Assembly: GCF_023100905.1 (NCBI RefSeq)
Contig: NZ_CP064686.1
Span: 6,262,001-6,326,000 of the forward strand
Source: Bradyrhizobium sp. 4
GTDB taxonomy: Bacteria; Pseudomonadota; Alphaproteobacteria; Rhizobiales; Xanthobacteraceae
DNA length: 64,000 bases
Direction of reading: 5' to 3'
The position numbers and the translations under genes were made by a program. Position 1 is the stretch's first letter. Every line of letters begins with the position of its first letter. The notes beneath the pieces were generated by a model. That model was given only the letters and a program-made list of their open reading frames with translations, was not told the DNA's origin and searched no databases. Shown here one piece after another: positions 51,095-59,000 of the stretch.

Positions 51095-51826
51095 CTACGG
51101 CTTTTCAAACAAGGCATCGTTATTGGCGCGCCAAGCCGGGTCGGAGAGCCACTTGTATTCCTGGTCAGGCATCACAGGCACCGTTTTCATGACTTCCTTC
51201 CCAATGGGAAGAAAGAAGCTTGATCGATCCTGCGTAACCTTCAGAGATCGGATCGGCACCACGATGCTATCCTTTCCAGTGGTGAAAAATCCGCCCGAGG
51301 CGACGATCGCGTAGTCCCTTCCATCTTTTGTGCCAAAGACGATGTTACGCACCTCGCCGACGATCTTGTCATCGGAACTGCGGACCTCCGCCCCAATCAT
51401 CTCGTCGGTCCTCAAACCGGGCGTAAGTTGGTCGATCCTTATCAACGGTTTGGCGTCTTTCTTGTCACGGCTGCCTAAAGTCGCTCCGCGTCTGATTTTC
51501 GGTTCACGAGCAGCAATTTGCTTATCGGCCTCTTCCTCATCGTTGTCTCCCAACGACCCCATCGGCGGCCCCGCGATGAGTTCGCGAATGTTGGCGAGGA
51601 GACGCTCACAGTCGTCATGCCGTCCATAAGATCGAAGCGTGAAAGCGGCATCTCTTAGACTCCGAAGGTCGCGCACGGCCTGACTGTTGGCTGGTCCTCG
51701 AAACCGGGGATTTTGCTGAATGGCCTCCTCCAGCCTTGCGTCAGCAATTTGGCACTCAGCCAGCGCCTGGGTGACACCCCCGGCAACGATCAGCGCAGCC
51801 ATGAACAAGGTCCGCATGGTCTTCAT
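51095..51826 (-). CDS. Exported PRC-barrel domain protein
   Basis: A 243-residue protein with a signal peptide (MKTMRTLFMAALIVAGGVTQ then ALA), a helical segment with two Cys (AECQIADARLEEAI; RHDDCERLLANIRELI), an acidic linker and a C-terminal PRC-barrel (EMIGAEVRSSDDKIVGEVRN; DSIVVPIRSLKVTQDRSSFF). PRC-barrels bind partners in photosynthetic reaction centres and RNA-processing or envelope contexts; here the role is unknown. It lies just downstream of the response regulator on the same strand. Confidence 0.8.
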   Translation of the reverse strand: MKTMRTLFMAALIVAGGVTQALAECQIADARLEEAIQQNPRFRGPANSQAVRDLRSLRDAAFTLRSYGRHDDCERLLANIRELIAGPPMGSLGDNDEEEADKQIAAREPKIRRGATLGSRDKKDAKPLIRIDQLTPGLRTDEMIGAEVRSSDDKIVGEVRNIVFGTKDGRDYAIVASGGFFTTGKDSIVVPIRSLKVTQDRSSFFLPIGKEVMKTVPVMPDQEYKWLSDPAWRANNDALFEKP

Positions 51827-51860
51827 TGCAACTTACCTTCTTGGCAACTGGGGTAGTTCA

Positions 51861-52238
51861 TTACGCCGCGCTGGTCAGCTCGCGGATCGCGTCGATGATT
51901 TGCACCGGCTGGTAGGGCTTGGGGATAAACCGGGCGTCCGCCGGAAGATCACCGGCTCGTATTTTGACGTGGCCCGAGGTTGCAACGATCCTGACTGGCG
52001 GCCAGCGGTCCCTGACAGCCGCCGCCAATTTCAAACCGTTCATTGAACCCGGCATATCGATGTCCGTGAATACAAGGCGGACATCAGAGTTGCGTTCGAG
52101 CATCTGAATGGCCTCGTCGGCGCCGGGTGCCTCTAGCACTTCAAATCCGGCCGCGCGGAGCACGTCAACTACGTCCATACGAATGAATGTTTCATCTTCG
52201 ACAACAAGGACTCGGATGGTTGAAGTAGCCAACGCCAT
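51861..52238 (-). CDS. Single-domain response regulator
   Basis: A 125-residue receiver with acidic pocket E15/D16, phosphoacceptor D59 (VFTDIDMPG) and the conserved Lys in FIPKPYQP. No output domain follows, so it should act as a phosphate relay or sink. It lies 45 bases after the histidine kinase and is probably its partner. The start at 52238 excludes five doubtful upstream residues. Confidence 0.88.
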   Translation of the reverse strand: MALATSTIRVLVVEDETFIRMDVVDVLRAAGFEVLEAPGADEAIQMLERNSDVRLVFTDIDMPGSMNGLKLAAAVRDRWPPVRIVATSGHVKIRAGDLPADARFIPKPYQPVQIIDAIRELTSAA

Positions 52239-52283
52239 GTAAATAACTCTCAAGACTTCAAATGCCGAAACCCAGGATAGGAT

Positions 52284-53507
52284 TCAGCTCGCATTGAGCG
52301 ATTGTTCGGGCAGGTCAAGAGGGAGCCGGATTGTGAATAGCGCTCCCCTCGGTATATTTGTTGAGATCGTAAGCTCGCCCATCAACTGCCTGACCAGGCC
52401 GCTGACGACCCGGAATCCGAGACTCTTCCGCGGCTGGTTGATGTCAAACCCGTCGGGTAGCCCTGCGCCCTGATCGGAGATTTCGACCAGCAGATGTCCG
52501 TCGATCTCGCGGGCGTCTACAGCGATGACACCCGGCCCATCGACATAGGCATATTTAATCGCGTTTGTGACGAGCTCGTTCACCAGCAAGCCCAGAGGAA
52601 TGGCCTTGTCCGCGGATATGACGATGGGATCCGAACGATATTGAAGCCTGTGTTCCGGCGCCGAACTCTGAAGATTTCTGCAAAGATGCTCGACGAAATC
52701 GGCAAGATCGACGAATCCGACCTTGCTGCCGCGCCAGAGATGATCATGCACTTCCGCGATCGAAGCGACGCGCATGGCGGCGTTTTCCAATGCGTGCTTC
52801 ACATCGACGGAATCCGACCCACGTGCTTGCACACGTAGCAGGCCAACGACTGAGGTGAGGCTGTTCTTGACGCGATGACTCATCTCACGCGTGAGCAATG
52901 CTTCGTGCTCAAGAGCTTCCTGAAGCTTGGCGTCGGCGTGTTGGCGCTCAATCGCGATGCCGAGCAGGCCTGCGAAACCAGCCAGGAAATCCGCATCAGC
53001 GTCGTCGAATTGTCCGGGATCGTGACTATCGGCCTCGAGAACACCGAACGGCACGTCGCCCTCGCCACCTCGCCTGATAAGCACGTTGATCGCACGTTTG
53101 ATGCCATGCTTGGCCAGAAGCGCCGGCGTCCGGAAACGTGTCTCTTCCTGCAAGTGATTGGAGATGACCGATTGGCCGGTCTGGTAGGCAAAGCCCGCGG
53201 GCGATTCGATATCAGCACCGAGCGTTACGTGATCTACTGTCCTCGCGGGCCAGCCGATCCCGGCACGCACGATCAAACGCTTCTCGTCGGGAAGATATTC
53301 CAGAACCTTGGCGTATGAGCATCCCAGACCGCGAGCACTGAGTTCTGCCGCATGCTGAAGAATTTGCCTGAAGTCACGGGTTTGCAGTGCAGCCGTACCG
53401 AACTCCCTGAGGAGAGCCTGTTGGCGGCGACGGTATGGAAGCTCATCCTGGCGATCGAGGGAGGCATCGGAGGCCATTCCTGAAACCAGCCTCGGTTCGG
53501 AGGGCAT
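52284..53507 (-). CDS. HisKA_2-type sensor kinase with GAF domain
   Basis: A 407-residue cytoplasmic kinase: a GAF domain (about 30-185) followed by a HisKA_2 dimerisation/phosphotransfer region with H211 in EMSHRVKNSLTSVVGL, then an ATPase domain with NELVTNAIKYAY, ISDQGAGLP and SLGFRVVSGLV. HisKA_2/HWE kinases commonly feed the PhyR-NepR-EcfG stress cascade in alphaproteobacteria. The ATG at 53507 fits an EcfG-type promoter 82 bases upstream; another ATG at 53477 is possible. A single-domain response regulator follows. Confidence 0.87.
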   Translation of the reverse strand: MPSEPRLVSGMASDASLDRQDELPYRRRQQALLREFGTAALQTRDFRQILQHAAELSARGLGCSYAKVLEYLPDEKRLIVRAGIGWPARTVDHVTLGADIESPAGFAYQTGQSVISNHLQEETRFRTPALLAKHGIKRAINVLIRRGGEGDVPFGVLEADSHDPGQFDDADADFLAGFAGLLGIAIERQHADAKLQEALEHEALLTREMSHRVKNSLTSVVGLLRVQARGSDSVDVKHALENAAMRVASIAEVHDHLWRGSKVGFVDLADFVEHLCRNLQSSAPEHRLQYRSDPIVISADKAIPLGLLVNELVTNAIKYAYVDGPGVIAVDAREIDGHLLVEISDQGAGLPDGFDINQPRKSLGFRVVSGLVRQLMGELTISTNIPRGALFTIRLPLDLPEQSLNAS

Positions 53508-53897
53508 TAAACCGCCAATTCTGGATTGCGTCTTTCGCAGAAGCGCGGCGATACGCGGTGGCTTGAAGAAGCGCCGACCAATTCCTACAACGCCGCAAGC
53601 GGTTCTTTGTTCCCCCGGAGCAATCAATCGAGCTCGAAATGACTCGATGGCGGTTTCGAGGCTTTGGAAGGAACCCCCCAGCGGCCGTGTCAACCGCCAC
53701 CGCGCAAGCCGTCTCAAAGCTTCGCTTTCCGCTCACAGAATACGCGGGAGTGTTTGGTGGCACACGTTGCCAACCCGCAGTGAAAGAAGCATCGCCATTC
53801 GCTCTGATGAATCCATTGAAACAAAAGGCTGACGATAAGCCTTAACAATGTCTTATGAGCTCCAACATCATTGGGGCCAGGTTTGATTGGAACGAAA
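53508..53897. other. Divergent region kinase / hypothetical gene
   Basis: This 390-base gap contains the EcfG-type promoter of the kinase. No plus-strand promoter consensus is obvious for the gene at 53898. Confidence 0.5.
53589..53613 (-). promoter_or_regulatory. EcfG-type promoter for the kinase gene
   Basis: On the minus strand GGAAC (53609-53613), 16 bases, CGTT (53589-53592), a full consensus match. It lies inside the open frame that continues upstream of the kinase, which supports the shorter kinase start. Confidence 0.7.
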
Positions 53898-54344
53898 ATG
53901 GACGCCGAGCAGCTCGCCGAGAAGTTCCGACAGAAATTATCCGCAGCCGTCGTCGAAAAGGAGAGGCAGACGACTATCGCCGCGGAGAACAAGGACAAGC
54001 GAACCGCCGACATCGAGTACTGCAAGCAGGCGATGGAGCGCGAGGTAATACCTTTCCTGGAGGAGCTGAAGCATCATTTCGGCGAAGACCAATTCTCCTT
54101 TTCTCCTCAGATCGAGCGGCATGATCACCGTCCCGTCGGAGTTACTTTTACCGTGGGCAATGGTGCTCCAACGAGCATCTCAACTGCATTTGGCAACATC
54201 GTTGTGACTCGCATCGGCGGCAGCGGAACTAAGAAGGGTGTCCCCTTTGTGTATGCGCCGGATGTCGAGCCCTACATTTCAAACTCGGGTGATCTGACGC
54301 GGGACAAAATAGCGAAGCTGGTTGAGATGGTGATCGACGATTAG
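53898..54344 (+). CDS. Hypothetical protein, 148 residues
   Basis: Starts MDAEQLAEKFRQKLSAAVVE, a charged amphipathic helix that may form a coiled coil to about residue 60, followed by a beta-rich half (VGVTFTVGNGAPTSISTAFG; IVVTRIGGSG). No domain is recognised and no signal peptide is seen. GC is lower than in neighbouring genes, which may point to recent acquisition. Function unknown. Confidence 0.6.
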   Translation: MDAEQLAEKFRQKLSAAVVEKERQTTIAAENKDKRTADIEYCKQAMEREVIPFLEELKHHFGEDQFSFSPQIERHDHRPVGVTFTVGNGAPTSISTAFGNIVVTRIGGSGTKKGVPFVYAPDVEPYISNSGDLTRDKIAKLVEMVIDD

Positions 54345-54508
54345 GCGAACACCAACACGGCTTTATGTTTAAGACACCATGGCTGTAGAAGGATGCGGAC
54401 AGCGTCTTGAGAAAATCGCCGCCGAAAGCTCGTGCGCCGGCAGGTTGATGGTGCGGAGGCGCACTCGACTTCGTGGTCGTCCCTACCGCGGTGCCGCAAC
54501 ACGCTGCC

Positions 54509-55714
54509 CTACCCCGCCGCCGCCTTCGCCGGCCCCACGCTGACCGCGAGCTTGCCGTAGCGGTCGGTGAAGGCCTCGGTGTCGATTTCCTCGAGCTTGA
54601 TCTCGCCGCTCATGACGCCCTGCTTCCAGGCCGCCTGCGCCGGATCATTCTGGAATTCCGGCATCACCTCGCGGCCGAACAGCTCCAGCGATTCGCAGAT
54701 GTGCTCGTGGCTGTTCTTGCCCGCTTGGTTGAGCAAAATGACCTGGTCGATATGCGAGCCCTGGAAACGCTTCAGCTTCTTGCGGATGGTCTCGGGCGAG
54801 CCGATCAGGCCGCCGCGCAGCGCCGCCTCCTGCGCCTCCGGGTTGTCGCGTTTCCACTTGTTGTACTCGTCCCACATGTTGACGGTGTAGGGCGCCGGAC
54901 GCTGGCGGTTCTGTGAGGCGCCGTAGAAGCGCAACGCGAACTGGAAGAAGGTGGCGCCGTCGGCGCGGGCGCGGGCCTCCTCGTCCGTCTTCGCGCACAT
55001 GAAGAACGACACCAGCGCCATGTTCGGGTTGATCTCGTAGTCGGCGAGCTTGGCGAGACGCTTGGTCATGGCGTTGTAATAGGCGTGCACCCAGGCATGC
55101 GCGGCATCCGCGCTGACGAACTGGAAGCCGAGCGCGCCAAAGCCGTGGCGGCCGGCGCGCTCGATGGTCTGTAGTTGCGAGCAGGCCATCCACAATGGCG
55201 GATGCGGCTTCTGCACCGGTTTCGGCACGACGTTGCGCAAGGGGATGTCGAAATACTTGCCGTGATGCTCGCTGCCCGCGTCCTTGAACATCGGGAAGAT
55301 CGCGGCGACGGCCTCCTCGAACACCTCTTTCTTGGTCTCCATGTCGCGGCCGAACGGTGTGAGCTCGGTGATGGATGCGCTCTCGCCCATGCCGAATTCG
55401 CAGCGCCCGTTCGAGAGCAGGTCGAGCACCGCGACGCGCTCGGCGACCCGCGCCGGATGGTTGGTGGTGAGCTGGAGGATGCCGTGGCCGAGCCGGATGT
55501 TCCTGGTGCGCTGGCTTGCGGCTGCGAGAAACGATTCCGGCGAGGGCGAGTGCGAGTACTCTTCGAGGAAGTGATGCTCGACGACCCAGGCGTGGTCGTA
55601 GCCGAGCTGGTCGGCCAGTTCCATCTGCGAGAGCGCGTTCTGGTAGAGGCTGAGCTCGTCGCCGGCGACCCACGGACGTGGCAGTTGCAGCTCATAGAAG
55701 ATGCCGAACTTCAT
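54509..55714 (-). CDS. Luciferase-like (LLM class) flavin monooxygenase
   Basis: A 401-residue TIM-barrel flavoenzyme of the bacterial luciferase superfamily: MKFGIFYELQLPRPW, HAWVVEHHFLEEYSHSPSPE, LGHGILQLTTNHPARVAERV and IGSPETIRKKLKRF. Such enzymes use FMNH2 and oxygen to oxidise aldehydes, sulfonates or ketones. The substrate is unknown, and no flavin reductase is adjacent. Monocistronic. Confidence 0.88.
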   Translation of the reverse strand: MKFGIFYELQLPRPWVAGDELSLYQNALSQMELADQLGYDHAWVVEHHFLEEYSHSPSPESFLAAASQRTRNIRLGHGILQLTTNHPARVAERVAVLDLLSNGRCEFGMGESASITELTPFGRDMETKKEVFEEAVAAIFPMFKDAGSEHHGKYFDIPLRNVVPKPVQKPHPPLWMACSQLQTIERAGRHGFGALGFQFVSADAAHAWVHAYYNAMTKRLAKLADYEINPNMALVSFFMCAKTDEEARARADGATFFQFALRFYGASQNRQRPAPYTVNMWDEYNKWKRDNPEAQEAALRGGLIGSPETIRKKLKRFQGSHIDQVILLNQAGKNSHEHICESLELFGREVMPEFQNDPAQAAWKQGVMSGEIKLEEIDTEAFTDRYGKLAVSVGPAKAAAG

Positions 55715-55795
55715 GACGCCTCTCCCAAGTTTTCTTGAGTATTCTTGCCGCTCATATTTTTGTTGCGGGCATCTTAATGGGTGGGGCGGCGCTGT

Positions 55796-57046
55796 CTACG
55801 CAGTCGCAATTCCGCCTTGCGGGAGAAGCCGCTTTTCGGCGCGGCGGCCATACAGGACCACACCGATAAAGGTGAAGCGCACCAGCAGATGATAGCTCGC
55901 AAGCATCGGAGGAAGCGCGACAAGGAGAATGATCGCGAACTTGGTCAGCCCGGGCCAGTCGAGCTGCGACAGCGCGACCTGCAGCGCCATCACGATCGGC
56001 AGGTGGATCAGATAGAGCCAGTAGGATGCATCGGCGAGGTAGCGCCACGTCCGACTGAAGCCTGACATGAAGCGGAGGGCGAGGCCGAGGACCGCGAATG
56101 TGGAAACCCAAATCGCCGATGCATAGAGGATGGCGGAGATCAGCCTGAGCGTGGCGAAGCTGACCGGCAGTTTCGGCGCGACAGGCAACGACAGCATCAC
56201 GCCTGACACCGCGAAGCTGACCAGGATCAGGAAGAGCGCGAGCAGGACATGCGTCAGCCAGCGTCGCTCGATGAGCCGCAGCAGATCGACCTGCCGATGC
56301 AGGAGCCAGCCGATGCCGAATGCGGTGCCGAAGCCGATCCAGGCCTGCGCGTTGGTGACGAGCGATTGATCCGGCGTCCTCACGCCCATCACGTTGATCC
56401 ATCGTGGATCGAGGCAGAAGGCGATGCCGATCGGTATTGCCAGAACCAGGGGAGCCAGCGGATTTCGCATGATCCGCGCGAAGACACGGTCAAACACCAT
56501 GCGCAGCGTCCCTGATACATCAAGCCAGACCATTGCACTGCGCAGCAGCAGCGTCGCGACATAGAGCTCCAGCAGCACATACAGAAACCAGAGGTGGGTC
56601 AGGGGGAACTTAGGCAATGCCGGCAGCCAGCCGGACGTGGGGTGGATCGGACCGCCATTTGGAAAGTGAGATGCCCAGATCACGATCAGAGCTATCGGCA
56701 TGAACACGAGCGGCCAGCCGATCACCAACGGCAGGCCGATCCGCTGCAGCCTGTCCCTGACGAAGCCCCAGCTCCCCCGGCGGTGAAAGCTCATGCGGGC
56801 AAAGAAGCCGGCCATCAGGAAGAAGGTCGTCATCCGGAAGACGTGGATGGTAAAGGACAGCAGACCCAGAGTAACGCTTGGATGGGTATCCTGAATGATC
56901 CAGAACCGGGGCGAGGCCGGCACAAACGACAATGTCGCGTGCAGGACGATGCCGAGCAGCAGCGCGCCACCCCTGACTGCGTCCAGAGCATGGAGCCTCT
57001 CCGACACAGGGGCGGCGGCGGTCGAGTGGGACATGGACAGGCTCAT
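55796..57046 (-). CDS. Acyltransferase-3 family membrane protein (OpgC-like)
   Basis: A 416-residue inner-membrane protein with about ten helices. The family start LHALDAVRGGALLLGIVLHA with its catalytic His, and the late YWLYLIHLPIVMALQ, are clear. It resembles OpgC/MdoC, which succinylates periplasmic glucans, and O-acetyltransferases generally; which acyl acceptor is used cannot be read. The ATG at 57046 is one of three near the start. It follows the AraC-type gene by 75 bases on the same strand. Confidence 0.85.
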   Translation of the reverse strand: MSLSMSHSTAAAPVSERLHALDAVRGGALLLGIVLHATLSFVPASPRFWIIQDTHPSVTLGLLSFTIHVFRMTTFFLMAGFFARMSFHRRGSWGFVRDRLQRIGLPLVIGWPLVFMPIALIVIWASHFPNGGPIHPTSGWLPALPKFPLTHLWFLYVLLELYVATLLLRSAMVWLDVSGTLRMVFDRVFARIMRNPLAPLVLAIPIGIAFCLDPRWINVMGVRTPDQSLVTNAQAWIGFGTAFGIGWLLHRQVDLLRLIERRWLTHVLLALFLILVSFAVSGVMLSLPVAPKLPVSFATLRLISAILYASAIWVSTFAVLGLALRFMSGFSRTWRYLADASYWLYLIHLPIVMALQVALSQLDWPGLTKFAIILLVALPPMLASYHLLVRFTFIGVVLYGRRAEKRLLPQGGIATA

Positions 57047-57121
57047 TCCGCTGGATGGGAGTTTATGCTTGGACCGTCTAACCAATCGGCGCAGGGTGTT
57101 CTCGCCTGATCCAAAAATCGG

Positions 57122-58249
57122 CTAGCCGATTTCGCGGCGCGGTTGGCTGAGTTCAGCGCTCTCGGGCCGGCTCAGCGCCTCGCGCCGGAATTCGGTCGGG
57201 GTCATGCCGGTTTCGGCCTTGAACGCGCGATTGAAAGGTCCGATCGACTGGAAGCCCGCATCCATGGCGATGGTCAGCACCGGGACATCCCGCTGCGTCA
57301 CGTCGGACAGCGCCAGCCTGGCGTCCTCGATACGGTAGCGGTTGAGGAACGCATTGAAGTTGCGATGGCCCAGCCCTTCGTTGATCGCCTGGCGCAGCCG
57401 ATGCTCGGGAACATCGAGCCGCGCCGCAAGCGCTCCGATCGCGAGGCCTTCCTGGCGGTAGCTTCGCTCCACCGTCATCAGATGGTCGAGGCGCCGCAGC
57501 AGGATCGGGTCGACGACGACCCGCCCCGCGGCGGCGCGGTCGGCGGCCGGGGCTTGCCTCCCCGCCTCGCCGGATGCGATCGCGGCCGTGGCGTCATCGA
57601 CGGCCATCGCCGGCGCGCTGAACAGGCCGAGGCCGGCAAGCATGGCCACCACGAACAGCCCGAGCGCGGTCGGGAGACTGCCGGGCGCACCGGGAACCGC
57701 GACGGGAATTGCGGCGAAGCCGGCGACGCCGACGGTCGCGATGAGCACGACATTGATCGCAAGCATCGCCAGCCGCAGTCGGCGTCGCCGCGCGACCAGA
57801 TCGGCGCGCCAGGTCTTGACCGTCTGAACCGCGGCAGCGAGGGCCAACACCAGGGTGGCCAAAGCCAGGACTCGCCCGCCTGCGCCGGCTAAAGCGGGCC
57901 AGTTCGCCCAGCCCAGCGTGATCGCAAACCCGAAAGCCACGATGCTCAGCCACAGGGCGCCGTGCCAACGCCTCAGCACGAAATCGTCGTCGAACGCCGC
58001 GCGCGCCCACAGCCAGAAGACCGCAGGCTGCGCGGACAGGATCGGTAATACCCACCACCAAGCCGTTTTGGGGAGGTTGGGCGCCGTCGCGATCGCATAG
58101 AACATGCCGCCTGCGCACATCGCGATGCCCAGCAAAGCCTGTTGGCCGATCGCACGACGCAGCAAGGCCACGAGAACGATCAACAGGAACACGCCGCTCG
58201 CTGCGCCGCGAAGTCCGAGATCGATCGCCGACAGCCCTGTCGCAGTCAC
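57122..58249 (-). CDS. Membrane-anchored AraC-family regulator
   Basis: A 375-residue protein with six or seven hydrophobic helices in the first 200 residues and an AraC/XylS helix-turn-helix at the C-terminus (LAARLDVPEHRLRQAINEGL; VLTIAMDAGFQSIGPFNRAF; TPTEFRRE). Such proteins sense envelope or lipid-like signals. The GTG start at 58249 is chosen because longer forms would overlap the napEDA genes on the other strand. It is divergent from nap but more likely controls the acyltransferase gene next to it. Confidence 0.85.
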   Translation of the reverse strand: MTATGLSAIDLGLRGAASGVFLLIVLVALLRRAIGQQALLGIAMCAGGMFYAIATAPNLPKTAWWWVLPILSAQPAVFWLWARAAFDDDFVLRRWHGALWLSIVAFGFAITLGWANWPALAGAGGRVLALATLVLALAAAVQTVKTWRADLVARRRRLRLAMLAINVVLIATVGVAGFAAIPVAVPGAPGSLPTALGLFVVAMLAGLGLFSAPAMAVDDATAAIASGEAGRQAPAADRAAAGRVVVDPILLRRLDHLMTVERSYRQEGLAIGALAARLDVPEHRLRQAINEGLGHRNFNAFLNRYRIEDARLALSDVTQRDVPVLTIAMDAGFQSIGPFNRAFKAETGMTPTEFRREALSRPESAELSQPRREIG

Positions 58250-58355
58250 AGCTCGTATCCCCGTTCGATGCCAAATTGTCGCATCGCCTTCGCACGGGTA
58301 CAACCCAAACTTGTGCTTGTGGGTCTGGCGGCAGTCAGCATCGCGACTGGACGGA

Positions 58356-58369
58356 TTGATACAGATCAA
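58356..58369 (+). promoter_or_regulatory. FixK/FNR box upstream of nap operon
   Basis: TTGATACAGATCAA, a perfect palindrome TTGAT-N4-ATCAA that also fits the FixK2 consensus TTGA-N6-TCAA. It ends 87 bases before napE. In B. diazoefficiens the nap operon is known to need FixK2 under low oxygen, so the same control is expected here. Confidence 0.88.
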
Positions 58370-58456
58370 GGCGTCAGCAGCCCTGATGCATCTAAAGTGC
58401 GGCAAGGCAACGGCCCGGATGCCGTCCCAATCCCCACATTTCAGACGAGACCGAAT

Positions 58457-58642
58457 ATGTCGGCCCCTGACGACGCGACTTCGCGCGTGCGCCGTAAGCG
58501 CATGGAGATTTTCGCTTTCCTGTTCCTGACCGCGATCGTGATGCCCGTCCTCGCGGTCGGAACGGTCGGCTCCTACGGGCTCGGCGTCTGGATCTACCAG
58601 ATGTTCGCCGGCCCTCCCGGCCCGCCGCCCTCCCCGCATTGA
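58457..58642 (+). CDS. napE: Periplasmic nitrate reductase accessory protein
   Basis: A 61-residue protein with one membrane helix (MEIFAFLFLTAIVMPVLAVG) and the short Pro-rich C-terminus of NapE. Its exact role is unclear. It is the first gene of napEDABC, 27 bases before napD. Confidence 0.88.
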   Translation: MSAPDDATSRVRRKRMEIFAFLFLTAIVMPVLAVGTVGSYGLGVWIYQMFAGPPGPPPSPH

Positions 58643-58669
58643 TCCCCCGAAAAGCGAAAGACAGGCATC

Positions 58670-58984
58670 ATGGCCGAATCCAAACTCAACCGCCGCGCAC
58701 TGATCACCGGCCGGGTACTCAGCGCCGAGCGCGTCATCTCGCCGCCCGGTTGCGAAATCGCCAGCATCATCGTGCAGGCGCGCCCCGAGCGGCTCGCCGC
58801 ACTCGAGGCCGCGATCACCGCCCTTGCCGGCTGCGAGATTCACGGCCGCGACCCGCGCGGCAAGCTCATCGTCGTGACCGAGGCGCCTGATTCCGGCAGC
58901 CTCGGCACCCTGCTCAACACCATCCAGTCGCTGCCCGACGTCTATTCCGCGGCGCTGGTCTTTCACGCCATCGAAACGGCTTAG
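58670..58984 (+). CDS. napD: NapA signal-peptide chaperone
   Basis: NapD binds the twin-arginine signal of NapA until the molybdenum cofactor is inserted. The 104-residue protein has the ferredoxin-like family pattern (IASIIVQARPERLAALEAAI; LIVVTEAPDSGSLGTLLNTI). It lies 16 bases before napA. Confidence 0.92.
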   Translation: MAESKLNRRALITGRVLSAERVISPPGCEIASIIVQARPERLAALEAAITALAGCEIHGRDPRGKLIVVTEAPDSGSLGTLLNTIQSLPDVYSAALVFHAIETA

Positions 58985-59000
58985 GGCCGGGAGAGTCGTC

